Below are positions 42,772 through 53,086 of a stretch of 64,000 bases of DNA, in pieces. The notes below the pieces were generated by a model. That model was not told the origin of the DNA and ran no database searches. It saw nothing but the letters and a program-made list of their open reading frames with translations. The position numbers were made by a program, and so were the translations under genes. The DNA is from Acetobacteraceae bacterium (GTDB lineage Bacteria; Pseudomonadota; Alphaproteobacteria; Acetobacterales; Acetobacteraceae): NCBI GenBank assembly GCA_027487675.1, contig JAIYDD010000275.1, positions 1 through 64,000 of the forward strand, given 5' to 3'. Position 1 is the stretch's first letter. Every line of letters begins with the position of its first letter.

Positions 42772-42912
42772 GCTGCTGGCTGCCTTCTGCCGGACGGGCG
42801 GCGCCGTCGGCCCGGATGCCGGGCGGTCGGGCCTTCCGGCTCCGCGCGGCGGTGGTGCCATGGGCGCCCGGCGACGCCAAGGGCCGGGCGAGGGCTCATC
42901 GGGGCGCGGTCG

Positions 42913-43851
42913 TCAGCCTGCCACCCCCAGCACGCGCCGCGCCGCCGCCGCGTCGGCCGCGATCGCGGCCTTCAGCTCCTCCAGCCCCCCGAAGGTCGCG
43001 TCCGGCCGCAGGAAGGCGCGCAGGCGCACGCCGATCTCCTGGCCGTAGAGGTCGCCGGACCAGTCGAACAGATGCGTCTCGCACCGCGTCACCGGGTCGC
43101 CGCCCAGCGTCGGGCGGCGGCCGACATTGGCCACGCCCGGCACTTCCTGCCCCGATGCCAGCATGCAGGTCACGGCATAGACCCCGCGCGCCGGTTCCAG
43201 GTGCCGGCCGAGCAGAATGTTGGCGGTCGGCCAGCCCAGCACGCGCCCGAGCCGGTCGCCGACGAAAACCTCGCCGCGCAGCTCGAAGGGCCGCCCGAGC
43301 AGCGCGGCGGCGCGGTCCGGGTAGCCATCCTGCAGCAGCTTGCGGATGCGGGTGGAGGAGACGGGTCCGGCCTCATCCGTCACCGCGGGGACGATGGTCA
43401 GGCCGATGCCGCGGCGTTCCGCCTCCCGCGCCAGGAAGGCGACGTCGCCGCCGCGGCGGTGGCCGAAGGCGAAGTCGGCGCCGCAGGCCAGGTGCCGGGC
43501 GCCGAGTCCCTGGTGCAGCACCTCCTCCACGAAAATCTCCGCCGGCATGGCGGCGAGCGTCGCGTCGAAGGGAAGCGCATGGATGCGGGTGGCGCCGGCG
43601 GCGGCCAGCGCGGCCGCCTTGGCGGGCAGCAGCGTCAGGCGGAAGGGCGGGTCCTCGGGGCGGAAATGCTCGCGCGGGTGGGGTTCGAAGGTCAGCGCGG
43701 CGAGCGGCAGGTCCGGGCGGGCGGCGTGGGCGGCGCGCAGCACGGCCAGGTGGCCGAGATGCACGCCGTCCAGGTTGCCGAGCGCCAGGGTGGCGCCGCG
43801 CCGGGACGGGGGAAGCTGGCGCCAGTCCGTGACGATGTCGGGGGTGGTCAT
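42913..43851 (-). CDS. ribF: Bifunctional riboflavin kinase/FAD synthetase
   Basis: 312 aa. The N-terminal adenylyltransferase has the nucleotidyl GNLDGVHLGHLAVL motif and later VSSTRIRKLLQDG; the C-terminal riboflavin kinase shows GRVLGWPTANI, GVYAV and VANVGRRPT. Makes FMN and FAD. ATG 43851 (MTTPDIVTDW). Housekeeping. Confidence 0.96.
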   Translation of the reverse strand: MTTPDIVTDWRQLPPSRRGATLALGNLDGVHLGHLAVLRAAHAARPDLPLAALTFEPHPREHFRPEDPPFRLTLLPAKAAALAAAGATRIHALPFDATLAAMPAEIFVEEVLHQGLGARHLACGADFAFGHRRGGDVAFLAREAERRGIGLTIVPAVTDEAGPVSSTRIRKLLQDGYPDRAAALLGRPFELRGEVFVGDRLGRVLGWPTANILLGRHLEPARGVYAVTCMLASGQEVPGVANVGRRPTLGGDPVTRCETHLFDWSGDLYGQEIGVRLRAFLRPDATFGGLEELKAAIAADAAAARRVLGVAG

Positions 43852-43930
43852 GGCCGGCAGATGAGGGGTGGCGGGGCCGGGGCGCAAGGCGGGCCGGCGG
43901 GAAGGGGGGCGCGGGCGCGCCCCGCGGGCA

Positions 43931-44548
43931 TCACGCCTGGTCGGGGCGCAGCCAGGCCTGGGTGCCCGGGGGCGGGGCGAAGCCGTCCAGCGCCGCCAGC
44001 GCGCCGTCCGGGTCCTCGGCCAGCATGGCCAGGGGGCGATGGTGGGGGCGGACGAAGCCCTCGGCGGCCATATGGTCGAGCGCCCCCAGGAAGGGGCGCC
44101 AATAGCCGTCCACGTCGAGGAACACCGTGCCCTTGTCCTGGATGCCGAGCTGCGCCCAGGTCAGCGCCTCCACCGCTTCCTCCAGCGTGCCGTAGCCGCC
44201 GGGCAGCACGATGAAGCCGTCGGAGAGCGAGGCCATCAGCGCCTTGCGCTCATGCATGGTGTCGACGACGTGCAGGTCGACCGCGCCGCCATGCCCGACC
44301 TCCCGCGCCAGCAGCCCGTGCGGGATCACGCCGGTCACATGCGCGCCGGCCGACAGCGCGGCATCCGCCACGATGCCCATCAGCCCGACCGCGCCGCCGC
44401 CGTAGACCAGGCCGAGGCCGCGCGCCGCGATCCGCCGGCCCATGGCGCGCGCGGCCTCCGCATAGGCGGGGCGGGCGCCGGGGGCGGATCCGCAGAAGAC
44501 GCAGACGCGCCTGAGGCGCCGGAAGCCGGGGGCGGCGGGCGGGGTCAC
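43931..44548 (-). CDS. LOG family protein (TIGR00730), cytokinin riboside 5'-monophosphate phosphoribohydrolase-like
   Basis: 205 aa from GTG 44548, which overlaps the MaoC stop. Rossmann fold VCVFCGSAPGARPAYAEAAR, GLVYGGGAVGLMGIVADAAL and the diagnostic PGGYGTLEEAVEALTWAQLG. Known members cleave nucleoside 5'-monophosphates. The enormous 1505-aa frame in the track is mostly shadow; only its end is real. Confidence 0.9.
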   Translation of the reverse strand: MTPPAAPGFRRLRRVCVFCGSAPGARPAYAEAARAMGRRIAARGLGLVYGGGAVGLMGIVADAALSAGAHVTGVIPHGLLAREVGHGGAVDLHVVDTMHERKALMASLSDGFIVLPGGYGTLEEAVEALTWAQLGIQDKGTVFLDVDGYWRPFLGALDHMAAEGFVRPHHRPLAMLAEDPDGALAALDGFAPPPGTQAWLRPDQA

Positions 44549-45015
44549 TCCGCGGCCTCCGCTGCTGCCGCCGCCGCGGCGCGGACGGCGAGCGCGGCGC
44601 GGGATGGCACGGCGACCAGCGCTTCCCCTTCCAGCACCGGCTCGCCGCGCACGGTGCAGACGGTGCGCAGGCTGGCGCGGCTCTTGGCGGCGTTCAGCTC
44701 GGTGATCTCCACGGTCGCGGTGACGGTGTCGCCGATGCGGACGGGGCGGCGGAAGCGCAGCGATTGCGACATGTAGATGGTCCCCGGGCCGGGAAGTTGC
44801 GTGCCCATGACCTTGGTGATCAGCCCGGCCGCCAGCATGCCGTGGGCGATGCGTTCGCCGAAGACGCTGTCGCGGGCGTATTCGGCGTTGAGGTGCATCG
44901 GGTTGGTGTCGCCGGTGACGGCGGCGAACAGCACGATGTCGGCTTCCGTGATGGTCTTGCCGAAGCTCGCCTTCTGGCCGACCGAGAGATCCTCGAAGAA
45001 CCAGCCCTCGCTCAT
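44545..45015 (-). CDS. MaoC family (R)-specific enoyl-CoA hydratase-like protein
   Basis: 156 aa hotdog fold. The hydratase motif with Asp/His is in FAAVTGDTNPMHLNAEYA, and FGERIAHGMLAAGLITKVMG follows. Hydrates short trans-enoyl-CoAs in fatty-acid or PHA metabolism. Starts MSEGWFFEDLSVGQ. Forms a two-gene unit with the LOG gene (4-bp overlap). Confidence 0.92.
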   Translation of the reverse strand: MSEGWFFEDLSVGQKASFGKTITEADIVLFAAVTGDTNPMHLNAEYARDSVFGERIAHGMLAAGLITKVMGTQLPGPGTIYMSQSLRFRRPVRIGDTVTATVEITELNAAKSRASLRTVCTVRGEPVLEGEALVAVPSRAALAVRAAAAAAAEAAE

Positions 45016-45163
45016 TGCGTGACGCCCCTGTTGCGCTGCACAAGCCGTAGCCGTTGCGGGGCGTGGCGGGCAAGGGGCGCCCAAGGGGGGACACGGCATG
45101 GACAAGCCGGCGCGCCCCTGCCAGAACGCCGGCCGCTTCACGAAACTGCCACGGGACGACGCG

Positions 45164-46303
45164 ATGCCCCGCACCGAGATCGGCTCCTCCGAGCGGCTGC
45201 TGGAAGAACTGCGCGGCTGGGTCGAGACGGAGACGCCGACCACCGATGCGCTGGCCGTGAACCGGCTGGCCGACCGCGCAGAGGCGGGGCTGCGCGCGGT
45301 GGGCGGCGCGGTGACGCGCATCCCCGGCCGCGACGGATTCGGGGACACGCTGGTGTGCCGCACGCCAGGCCCAGGGGGCGACGGCGTCGCGCCGGTGGTG
45401 GTGGCCGGGCATCTCGACACGGTGTGGGACCACGGCACGCTGGACGGCGCGATGCCCTTCCGCATCGACGGCGCGAAGGCCCACGGGCCGGGGATCTACG
45501 ACATGAAGGCAGGGTCCTTCATGGCCTTCCACAGCGTGCGGGAGATCCTGCGCCAGAAGGTCGCGACGCGCAGCCCGATCGTGCTGCTGCTGACGCCGGA
45601 CGAGGAGGTGGGAAGCCCCACCAGCCGCGGCCCGATCGAGGAGGCGGCGCGCGGCGCCCGGGCGGTGCTGATCCCCGAACCGGCCGGCGCGGGGGGGGCC
45701 TGCGTCACCGCGCGCAAGGGCGTCGGGCGCTTCGAGATCGCGGTCGATGGCGTCTCCGCCCATGCCGGCGGCAACTGGAGCGAGGGGCGCAGCGCGATCG
45801 TCGCCCTCTCGCGCCTCGTCCTGCGGATCCATGCGATGACGGACCTGGCGGCGGGCATCACCACCAATGTCGCGCCGGTCTGGGGCGGCACGCGCCCGAA
45901 CGTGATCGCGCCGGAGGCAGGGTGCGAGGTGGATCTGCGCGTGCCGACCATCGCGCTCGGCGAAAGGCTGGAGGCGGAGATCCTGGCCCTGGCGGGCACG
46001 GAGGACGGGGTGCGTGTGACGGTGACCGGCGGCATGAACCGCCCGCCCTTCGCCGAGACGCCGGCGATCCGCGCGCTCTACGAGCAGGCGCGCGCCCTGG
46101 CGGCGGCGCATGGCTACGACCTGCCGGTGCAGCATCGCGGCGGCGGGTCGGACGGGAATTTCACGGCGGCGCTCGGCGTGCCGACGCTGGATGGGCTGGG
46201 CTGCACGGGCGCGGGCGCGCATGCGCCGCACGAGCATATCCTGTGGCCGGACCTGGCGCCGCGCTGCGCGACGCTCTGCGCGCTGCTCGAGGAGATCGGG
46301 TAG
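45164..46303 (+). CDS. M20 family metallopeptidase (glutamate carboxypeptidase-like)
   Basis: 379 aa. Zinc ligands: VVVAGHLDTVWDHG (His, Asp), GPGIYDMKAG (bridging Asp), LTPDEEVGS (catalytic Glu pair) and a C-terminal HAPHEHILW His; GVSAHAGGNWSEGRSA marks the dimerisation domain. Closest by pattern to carboxypeptidase G2. Start ATG 45164 (MPRTEIGSS) is favoured; the ATG at 45098 adds 22 atypical residues. Confidence 0.88.
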   Translation: MPRTEIGSSERLLEELRGWVETETPTTDALAVNRLADRAEAGLRAVGGAVTRIPGRDGFGDTLVCRTPGPGGDGVAPVVVAGHLDTVWDHGTLDGAMPFRIDGAKAHGPGIYDMKAGSFMAFHSVREILRQKVATRSPIVLLLTPDEEVGSPTSRGPIEEAARGARAVLIPEPAGAGGACVTARKGVGRFEIAVDGVSAHAGGNWSEGRSAIVALSRLVLRIHAMTDLAAGITTNVAPVWGGTRPNVIAPEAGCEVDLRVPTIALGERLEAEILALAGTEDGVRVTVTGGMNRPPFAETPAIRALYEQARALAAAHGYDLPVQHRGGGSDGNFTAALGVPTLDGLGCTGAGAHAPHEHILWPDLAPRCATLCALLEEIG

Positions 46304-46485
46304 GGGGCGCGCGGGGCCGCGGCTGCGGCCCGTCGGGCCGCGGAGGCCGTGCCGCGCGGGCGCGGCCGGCATGGCCACCCGCGGCCGCGCTTCAGCCGGC
46401 GCGGGCCATGGTCTAGCCTGCCGCCGATGCGCGCCGCCCCTCCGCCCTGCCCGCCTTGCCATGGCCGCCCGGCCGACCGGCGGGC

Positions 46486-46815
46486 ATGACCGCGGCCTTC
46501 GGCTTCTACGCGCTGGCGGCGCTGGCCGAGATCGCGGGCTGCTTCGCGGTCTGGGCGGTGCTGCGGCTCGGGCGCAGCGCCTGGTGGCTGCTGCCGGGGC
46601 TGGCGTGCCTGGCGCTGTTCGCCTGGGTGCTGACGCGGGTGGAGGCGGAATTCGCCGGCCGGGCCTTCGCCGCCTATGGCGGGGTCTACATCGCCGCATC
46701 GCTCGCATGGATGTGGGCGGTGGAAGGCGCGCGGCCGGATCGCTTCGACCTGGCCGGCGCCGCGCTGTGCCTGGGCGGCGCGGCGCTGATCCTGCTGGCA
46801 CCGCGCGCGGGCTGA
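46486..46815 (+). CDS. YnfA family (UPF0060) small membrane protein
   Basis: 109 aa with four helices, the same length as E. coli YnfA. Seen: [28 protein letters not shown] and [31 protein letters not shown]. Related to small multidrug resistance folds; transport role not settled. ATG 46486 ([10 protein letters not shown]). Confidence 0.93.
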   Translation: MTAAFGFYALAALAEIAGCFAVWAVLRLGRSAWWLLPGLACLALFAWVLTRVEAEFAGRAFAAYGGVYIAASLAWMWAVEGARPDRFDLAGAALCLGGAALILLAPRAG

Positions 46816-46827
46816 GCCGCCGGCGCC

Positions 46828-47937
46828 TCAGCCCAGCGGCGCGGTGCGCCACAGCGTGACGCGCAGCCCGCCATGCGGCACCGGCGGGCCCGGCGGCAGG
46901 AAGGGCAGGGCGGTGGCCCGCGCCAGGGCGGGCTCGGCCGTCACCAGCCCGACGCGCCAGCCCCGGAAGCGGCGCAGCAGCACCTGGCCGAGGGCGCGGT
47001 GCAGCGGCACCAGCGCCGCCGCATCGCCCAGCCGCGCGCCATAGGGCGGGTTGACCATGACCAGGCCCGGCGGGCCGGGCGGCGGCTCGGCCTCGGAGAC
47101 CACGGCCTGGCGGAAGGCGGTGCCCGCCGCCATGCCGGCGCGGCCGGCATTCGCGATGGCCGCGGCGATGGAGCCGGCATCGCGGTCGCTGCCGTGGCAG
47201 GTGGCGGCGGGCGGCCGCGGCCGTTCCACCGCGCGCATCCGCGCCCAGGCCTCGGCGTCGAAGGTGGCCAGGCGTTCGAAGGCGAAGCTTCGGGCACGGC
47301 CGGGGTTGAGGCGCGCGGCGATCTCCGCGGCCTCGATGACGAAGGTGCCCGATCCGCACATCGGGTCCAGCACCGGCTCCGCGCCGCCATAGCCGCATTG
47401 CATCAGGAACAGCGCGGCCATGGTCTCGCGCAGCGGGGCGGCGGCGACGTCCTGCTTGAAGCCGCGGCGATGCAGGGGCTCGCCGGAGGTGTCGAGGCTG
47501 AGGGTGCAGAGATCGTGGTCGATGCGGACCATCACCGCGACCTCCGCGGCCGGGTCGGGCGTGGCGCCGAGCGTCTCCGCGATCGCGCGCTCCACCCGCT
47601 CCGCTGCCGCGCCGGAATGCCAGATGCGGGAGGCGCTGCAACTGGCCTCGACGCGGAAGGGGGTGTCCCGGCGCAGCAGCGCGGGCCACGGCGTGCGCCG
47701 CGCGCGCAGGTCGAGCTGGGCAAGCTGCGTGACGCGGAAGGCATCGACGCGCGCCAGCACGCGGGTGGCGCCGCGCAGCCAGAGATTGGCGCGCCAGGCA
47801 TCCGGCCAGGCGCCCTGGAAGGCGACGCCGCCGGGCACGGCGAGCGGCTGGCGGAACCCCTTGAGGCGGAGCTCCTGGAGGAGCGTGGGCTCCAGGCCCG
47901 GCGGGCAGGCGGCGAAGAGGTCGAGATGAGGGGGCAT
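46828..47937 (-). CDS. THUMP-domain class I SAM-dependent RNA methyltransferase (RlmL/YpsC-like)
   Basis: 369 aa. An N-terminal THUMP region (RIWHSGAAAERVERAIAETLG, RIDHDLCTLSLDTSGEPLHRRGFKQ) precedes the catalytic domain with VLDPMCGSGTFVIEAAEIA and the amino-methyltransferase motif MVNPPYGARLGD. This matches bacterial 23S rRNA guanine-N2 methyltransferases such as the RlmL N-terminal half. Start ATG 47937 (MPPHLDLFAA). Convergent with ynfA, 12 bp between stops. Confidence 0.9.
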   Translation of the reverse strand: MPPHLDLFAACPPGLEPTLLQELRLKGFRQPLAVPGGVAFQGAWPDAWRANLWLRGATRVLARVDAFRVTQLAQLDLRARRTPWPALLRRDTPFRVEASCSASRIWHSGAAAERVERAIAETLGATPDPAAEVAVMVRIDHDLCTLSLDTSGEPLHRRGFKQDVAAAPLRETMAALFLMQCGYGGAEPVLDPMCGSGTFVIEAAEIAARLNPGRARSFAFERLATFDAEAWARMRAVERPRPPAATCHGSDRDAGSIAAAIANAGRAGMAAGTAFRQAVVSEAEPPPGPPGLVMVNPPYGARLGDAAALVPLHRALGQVLLRRFRGWRVGLVTAEPALARATALPFLPPGPPVPHGGLRVTLWRTAPLG

Positions 47938-48305
47938 GTCGGTGGGGCCGGATGATGCCGGCGGGCCGGGCGCGCGGAAAGGCCGGCGCCCGGGCATGGG
48001 CATCGCATGCGCGGAACGAAAGGCTACTGCCGTCGTTGCACCTGCCCTCTCCCCGGCGGAGGGAGAGGGTCGGGGCAGTGCGCCGTCGGGGTGAAGGGGC
48101 GTGCGAAGCGCTGGTCCACCACCTGGAGTCCGAAGCGTTATCCGCACGGCGCCGCGCGCCCCGCCCTCTCCCGGCCAGGCGGGACAGGGTGGTTCTCGCC
48201 GCGTCGGCGCCCCTGCGGGTGTCCTGGGCGTCCGGGACCGGCCCCTTGCCGGCCCCCGCCCGGCCGGGCGATCCTCGGCCCCGACGCCGCCAGGGGAGTT
48301 CCGCC
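47938..48305. other. 368-bp divergent intergenic region with hairpins
   Basis: Upstream of both the RNA methyltransferase and the SDR gene. It contains the CCCTCTCC... repeat copy at 48043-48078 and proline/arginine shadow ORFs. No gene seen. The promoter for the SDR gene must lie here, but no clear consensus was found. Confidence 0.55.
48043..48078. repeat. Dispersed CTCTCCCGCC intergenic hairpin repeat, copy C
   Basis: TGCCCTCTCCCCGGCGGAGGGAGAGGGTCGGGGCAG: an inverted pair CCCTCTCC/GGAGAGGG-type followed by GTCGGGGCAGTGCGCCG. Clear relative of 10066 and 23591 but more divergent. Confidence 0.6.
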
Positions 48306-48980
48306 ATGCCGCAGGCGCTGATCGTCGGCGCGGGGGAGGGGTTTTCCGCCTCCTTCGCCCGGAAGCTGGCCGGGCAGGGCCATGCCGTGGCGCTCGCCGC
48401 CCGCGACGTGGCCAAGCTCGAACCGCTGCAGGCCGAGACCGGCGCCACGCTGCACGCCTGCGACGCCGCCGACCCGGCGCAGGTCGCGGCGCTGTTCGCG
48501 ACGCCGCAGGCGCGCGACGCCGGGATCGTGCTCTACAACCCCTCCTACCGCGTGCGCGGGCCGATCACCGAGCTCGAGCCGGAGCAGGTGCGCCGGGTGC
48601 TGGAGGTCTGCGCCTTCGGCGCCTTCCTCGTCGCGCAGCAGGCGGCGCGCTGCATGCTGCCGCGCGGGCGCGGCACCATCCTGCTCACCGGCGCCTCGGC
48701 CGGGGTGAAGGGGTTTCCGGGTTCCGCCCCCTTCGCCATGGGCAAGTTCGCGCTGCGGGGGCTGGGCGAATCGCTGGCGCGGGAGCTGCACCCGCAGGGC
48801 ATCCATGTGGTGCACATCGTCGTCGATGGCGGCATCCGCAGCGCCAGGCGGCCGGAGACCGGGCAGGACACGCTGCTCGACCCGGATGCGATCGCGGAGG
48901 CCGCCTGGGCCGCGGTGCAGCAGCCGCGCAGCGCCTGGTCGCACGAGATCGCGCTGCGCCCCTGGGTGGAGAAGTTCTGA
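48306..48980 (+). CDS. SDR-family oxidoreductase with altered catalytic tetrad
   Basis: 224 aa. Rossmann start ALIVGAGEGFSASFARKLA (the usual TGxxxGIG is GAGEGFS), and AARDVAKLEPLQAE. In the active site the Ser is S131 (LLTGASAGVKG), but the Y-x3-K motif reads F143-A-M-G-K147, so the catalytic tyrosine is Phe. The NNAG motif is YNPSY. I recall a family branch with this change, whose activity is uncertain. The following TTC38 gene begins 1 bp after the stop. Confidence 0.85.
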   Translation: MPQALIVGAGEGFSASFARKLAGQGHAVALAARDVAKLEPLQAETGATLHACDAADPAQVAALFATPQARDAGIVLYNPSYRVRGPITELEPEQVRRVLEVCAFGAFLVAQQAARCMLPRGRGTILLTGASAGVKGFPGSAPFAMGKFALRGLGESLARELHPQGIHVVHIVVDGGIRSARRPETGQDTLLDPDAIAEAAWAAVQQPRSAWSHEIALRPWVEKF

Positions 48981-48981
48981 C

Positions 48982-50325
48982 ATGCCGCAGGACGCGCAGG
49001 GCAACGCGCTGACCATCGCGTCGGAGGAGGCGGCGCGCGCCTTCGACCACATGGTGGCGGGCTTCCTGACCTATCGCTTCGACACCGGCCTGCGCCTGAA
49101 GGCCGTCCTCAAGCTGGACGCCGAGGCGCCGCTGCCGCAGGCCATGGCCGGCGCCTTCGCGCTGCTGGCCTATGACCGCGGCATGGTCCCGCGCGCGGAG
49201 GCCGCGCTGGACCGCGCCGCCGCGCTGCCCGCCAACCCGCGCGAGGCCGCCCATGTCGCGGCGCTGCGCCATTGGGCGGCCGGCCACCCCGAACGCGCGC
49301 TGACGGCGTGGGAGGCGATCGTGGCGGAGCATCCGCGCGACCTGCTCGCCTTCCGCCTGCACCATTTCACCGCCTTCTGGATGGGGGCGAAGGGGCGGAT
49401 GCTGGCGCTGGCGCAGCGCGCCATGCCGGGCTGGTCGGACGCGGTGCCGGGCCATGGCTCGATGCTCGCCTGCCTCTGCTTCGCGATGGAGGAATGCGGG
49501 CTCTACACCCCCGCCGAGGAAGCCGGCCGCGCCGCCGTGGCGCTGGACCCGGAGGAATTGTGGGCGGTCCACGGCGTGGCCCATGTGCTGGAGATGCAGG
49601 GCCGCCGCGCCGAGGGCCTGGACTGGATCGCCGCCTGCGAGCCCGGCTTCGGCGAGGGCAACAACCTGATGCACCACATCTGGTGGCACCAGGCGATGTT
49701 CCACCTGGAACGGCGGGAATTCGACGCGGCGCTGGCGCTGTACGACACGCGCTTCCGCAACCCCGGCAGCCGCGTGACCCAGGCGCAGCCCGACCTCTAC
49801 ATCGACGTGCAGAACGCCGCCTCCATCCTGTGGCGGCTGGAACGCCAGGGGGCGCAGGGCGGCGCGCGCTGGCAGGAACTGGCCGACAAGGCGGAGGCGC
49901 GGATCGGCGACACGCTCTCTGCCTTCACCCAGCCGCACTGGATGATGGCGCTGGCCGCCGCCGGGCGGTTCGAGGCGGCGGGGCGGATGCTGGCGGCGCT
50001 GGAGGAGGCCGGCCGCGGCAACACGCCGCACGCCGCGGTGCTGCGCGAGGCGGCGCTGCCGGCCTGCCGGGCCGTGCTGGCCCATGCGCGCGGCCAGCAC
50101 GCGGCGGCGGTGGCGGCGCTGCGCCCGGCGCTCGGCGGGCTGTATCGGCTCGGCGGGTCGCATGCGCAGCTGGACGTGCTGGAACAGCTGTTCCTGGACG
50201 CGGCGATGCGGGCGGGGCAGGTGGCCGATGCGCGGCTGCTGCTGGAACGCGTCGCCGCCCGCCACCCGGTGCCGCCGGCGCGGCGCATCGGCTATGCCGA
50301 GGCCGCGCTGGCCGTGCCGCACTGA
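48982..50325 (+). CDS. Tetratricopeptide repeat protein, TTC38-like
   Basis: 447 aa. All-helical with repeated A-x-A-LALxP-type helices: [69 protein letters not shown] and a conserved [24 protein letters not shown]. The sequence pattern matches bacterial homologues of eukaryotic TTC38, no reaction known. Starts one base after the SDR stop, so they are a pair. Confidence 0.85.
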   Translation: MPQDAQGNALTIASEEAARAFDHMVAGFLTYRFDTGLRLKAVLKLDAEAPLPQAMAGAFALLAYDRGMVPRAEAALDRAAALPANPREAAHVAALRHWAAGHPERALTAWEAIVAEHPRDLLAFRLHHFTAFWMGAKGRMLALAQRAMPGWSDAVPGHGSMLACLCFAMEECGLYTPAEEAGRAAVALDPEELWAVHGVAHVLEMQGRRAEGLDWIAACEPGFGEGNNLMHHIWWHQAMFHLERREFDAALALYDTRFRNPGSRVTQAQPDLYIDVQNAASILWRLERQGAQGGARWQELADKAEARIGDTLSAFTQPHWMMALAAAGRFEAAGRMLAALEEAGRGNTPHAAVLREAALPACRAVLAHARGQHAAAVAALRPALGGLYRLGGSHAQLDVLEQLFLDAAMRAGQVADARLLLERVAARHPVPPARRIGYAEAALAVPH

Positions 50326-50377
50326 CCGGCCTCCCCGCACGTTGAGGCGGGGGGGCGAGTGGTCTAAACCGGCGCGC

Positions 50378-51253
50378 ATGACCCAACAGCCCGCCACGGT
50401 CGAGATCGGCGCCGCCGCCGGCGCCGTCCGCTTCGCCAATCACCTGCCGATCGCGCTGATCGCCGGGCCCTGCCAGATGGAAAGCCGCGCCCATGCGCTG
50501 GAGATGGCGCAGGCGCTGAAGGAGATCGCTGCCCGGCGCGGCATCGGGCTGGTCTTCAAGACAAGCTACGACAAGGCCAACCGCACCTCCGGCAAGGCCG
50601 CGCGCGGCATCGGCATGGCGGGCGCGCTGCCGGTCTTCGCCGAGATCCGCGAAAGCCTCGGCCTGCCCGTGCTGACCGACGTGCACGAGGCGGCGCAATG
50701 CGCCCCCGTCGCCGAGGCGGTGGACGTGCTGCAGATCCCGGCCTTCCTCTGCCGCCAGACCGACCTGCTGCTGGCCGCCGCCGCGACGGGCCGGGCGGTG
50801 AACGTCAAGAAGGGCCAGTTCCTGGCGCCGTGGGACATGAAGAACGTCGCCGCCAAGATCACCGAGGCCGGCAACCCCCGCGTGCTGCTGACCGAGCGCG
50901 GGGCATCCTTCGGCTACAACACGCTGGTGTCCGACATGCGCGCCCTGCCGATCATGGCGCGGGAGACCGGGCTGCCGGTGGTGTTCGACGCGACGCATTC
51001 CGTGCAGCAGCCGGGCGGGCAGGGCGCGTCCTCCGGCGGGCAGCGCGAATTCGTGGAGACGCTGGCGCGCGCGGCGGTGGCGGTCGGCGTGGCCGGCCTG
51101 TTCATCGAGACGCACCAGGACCCCGACCGCGCGCCGTCGGACGGGCCGAACATGGTCCCGCTGGCGAGGTTCGAGGCGCTGGTCGCGCGGCTGCAGGCGA
51201 TCGACGCGCTGGTGAAGGGTTTTGCCGCCGATGACGGCGGCGCCGCGGGCTGA
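50378..51253 (+). CDS. kdsA: 3-deoxy-8-phosphooctulonate synthase (KDO8P synthase)
   Basis: 291 aa. Condenses PEP with arabinose 5-phosphate. The site loop is AGPCQMES with C32, typical of metal-dependent KDO8PS rather than the metal-free Asn type of E. coli. Other family motifs: [51 protein letters not shown] and [13 protein letters not shown]. Ends with [17 protein letters not shown]. 21 bp before kdsB. Confidence 0.97.
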   Translation: MTQQPATVEIGAAAGAVRFANHLPIALIAGPCQMESRAHALEMAQALKEIAARRGIGLVFKTSYDKANRTSGKAARGIGMAGALPVFAEIRESLGLPVLTDVHEAAQCAPVAEAVDVLQIPAFLCRQTDLLLAAAATGRAVNVKKGQFLAPWDMKNVAAKITEAGNPRVLLTERGASFGYNTLVSDMRALPIMARETGLPVVFDATHSVQQPGGQGASSGGQREFVETLARAAVAVGVAGLFIETHQDPDRAPSDGPNMVPLARFEALVARLQAIDALVKGFAADDGGAAG

Positions 51254-51274
51254 GGCGTCGGGACGGCGACACCA

Positions 51275-52015
51275 ATGAACCCGATCGTCCTGATTCCGGC
51301 GCGCATGGCCGCGACGCGGCTGCCCGACAAGCCGCTGGCCGACATCCACGGCAAGCCGATGATCGTGCATGTCTGGGAACGCGCGATGGAGGCCGCGATC
51401 GGCGCGGTCGTCGTCGCCACCGACAGCCCCGCCATCGCGGATGCCGTGCGCGCCGCCGGCGGGCGCGTGCAGATGACGCGCGCCGACCACCCTTCCGGCA
51501 GCGACCGCATCCATGAGGCGATCGCGGCACTCGACCCCGAAGGCCGGCACGATGCGGTGGTCAACGTCCAGGGCGACCTGCCGACCATCGATCCCGCCTG
51601 CATCCGCGCCTCCCTCTCGCCGCTGATGGACCCCGCGGTGGACATCGCCACCCTGGTCGCGGAGATCGACCGGGAGGAGGAGCGCACCGCGCCGTCGGTC
51701 GTGAAGATGGTGGGCAGCGAACTGGCGCCGGGGCGCTTCCGCTGCCTGTATTTCACCCGCGCCACCGCGCCCTGGGGCGAGGGCAGGCTGTGGCACCATA
51801 TCGGGCTCTACGCCTGGCGGCGCGCGGCGCTGGCGCGCTTCGTCGCGCTGCCGCCGTCCGGGCTCGAGAGGCGCGAGAAGCTGGAACAGCTGCGCGCGCT
51901 GGAAGCGGGGATGCGCATCGACGCGGTGGCGGTGCCGACCGTGCCGCTCGGCGTGGACACGCCGGCCGATCTGGAACGCGCGCGCCGGATGCTGGCGCCG
52001 GGAGCGAGGGCATGA
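51275..52015 (+). CDS. kdsB: 3-deoxy-manno-octulosonate cytidylyltransferase (CMP-Kdo synthetase)
   Basis: 246 aa. Starts [21 protein letters not shown], followed by [38 protein letters not shown] and [16 protein letters not shown]. Activates Kdo for transfer to lipid A. The stop overlaps kdsD by four bases (ATGA). Confidence 0.97.
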   Translation: MNPIVLIPARMAATRLPDKPLADIHGKPMIVHVWERAMEAAIGAVVVATDSPAIADAVRAAGGRVQMTRADHPSGSDRIHEAIAALDPEGRHDAVVNVQGDLPTIDPACIRASLSPLMDPAVDIATLVAEIDREEERTAPSVVKMVGSELAPGRFRCLYFTRATAPWGEGRLWHHIGLYAWRRAALARFVALPPSGLERREKLEQLRALEAGMRIDAVAVPTVPLGVDTPADLERARRMLAPGARA

Positions 52016-52989
52016 GCGAGGCAATGCGGCGTGCGACGCTGGTGCGCACCCTGGCGCTCGAAGTGGAAGGCCTGCAGGCGCTGCAGGCGGCGCTCGAAGG
52101 CGAGCTCGGGACCCAGGTGCTGCGCGCGGTGGAGGTGGTGCTGGCGCGCCATGGCCGCGTCGCCGTCACGGGCATGGGCAAGTCGGGGCATGTGGCGCGC
52201 AAGATCGCGGCGACCATGGCTTCCACCGGCACGCCCGCGCAGTTCGTCCATCCCGCGGAAGCCAGCCATGGCGACCTCGGCATGATCGCGCGCGACGACG
52301 TGGTCTTCGCGCTGTCCTGGTCGGGCGAGGCGCCGGAGCTGGCCGACATCATCGCCTATACGCGGCGCTTCGCGGTGCCGCTGGTGGCCTTCACCTCCCG
52401 CGCCGACAGCGCGCTGGGCCTGGCGGCCGATGTCTGCCTGACCATGCCGCGCATGGCGGAAGCCTGCCCGAACGGCCTGGCGCCCACCACCAGCACGACG
52501 ATGACGCTCGCGCTGGGCGATGCGCTGGCCATGGCGCTGCTGGAGGCGCGCGGCTTCTCGCCGCAGGATTTCCGGGACTTCCACCCGGGCGGCAAGCTCG
52601 GCGCGCGCCTGAAGCGCGCCCGGGACCTGATGCACGGGCCGGAGGACCTGCCGCTGGTCACGCAGCAGGCCACGCTGACCGAGGCGATCGTGGAGATGAC
52701 GTCGCGCCGCTTCGGGGTGACCGGCGTGGTGGACGGGGAAGGCCGCCTGGTCGGCGTGCTGACCGATGGCGACCTGCGCCGCGCCTTCCAGACTGGCCGT
52801 TCGCTGGATGGCGAGGTGGCGGAGGCGATGACGCCGCGGCCGCGCACCGCCGCGCCCGATGCGCTGGCGGCCGACCTTCTCGGCATGATGAACGAGAAGC
52901 GAATCACCAGCCTGTTCGTCGTCGCCGGCGGCATGCGGCCGGTCGGCATCCTGCACATCCACGACCTGCTGCGCGCCGGGGTGGTGTAG
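52012..52989 (+). CDS. kdsD: D-arabinose 5-phosphate isomerase (KdsD/KpsF/GutQ family)
   Basis: 325 aa. SIS domain (about 35-170) with [41 protein letters not shown] and [14 protein letters not shown], then two CBS domains (about 205-325) with [22 protein letters not shown]. Supplies arabinose 5-phosphate to KdsA, completing the kdsA-kdsB-kdsD set. Confidence 0.95.
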   Translation: MSEAMRRATLVRTLALEVEGLQALQAALEGELGTQVLRAVEVVLARHGRVAVTGMGKSGHVARKIAATMASTGTPAQFVHPAEASHGDLGMIARDDVVFALSWSGEAPELADIIAYTRRFAVPLVAFTSRADSALGLAADVCLTMPRMAEACPNGLAPTTSTTMTLALGDALAMALLEARGFSPQDFRDFHPGGKLGARLKRARDLMHGPEDLPLVTQQATLTEAIVEMTSRRFGVTGVVDGEGRLVGVLTDGDLRRAFQTGRSLDGEVAEAMTPRPRTAAPDALAADLLGMMNEKRITSLFVVAGGMRPVGILHIHDLLRAGVV

Positions 52990-53086
52990 CGCAGCCGGCG
53001 TCGATCACGCGCGCGAACAGCCTTCCGCGCCATGGCGGGGGCCCCGCCGGGCACGCATCACGGAACGCGGCCCGGCCGGCCTGCCT

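Noticed and set aside
43931-48448. 1505-aa minus-strand ORF
   Set aside because: Only its last 205 residues match a family (LOG). The rest is an antisense or frame shadow through MaoC, M20, YnfA and the RNA methyltransferase, with proline/arginine/alanine-rich sequence typical of high-GC shadows.
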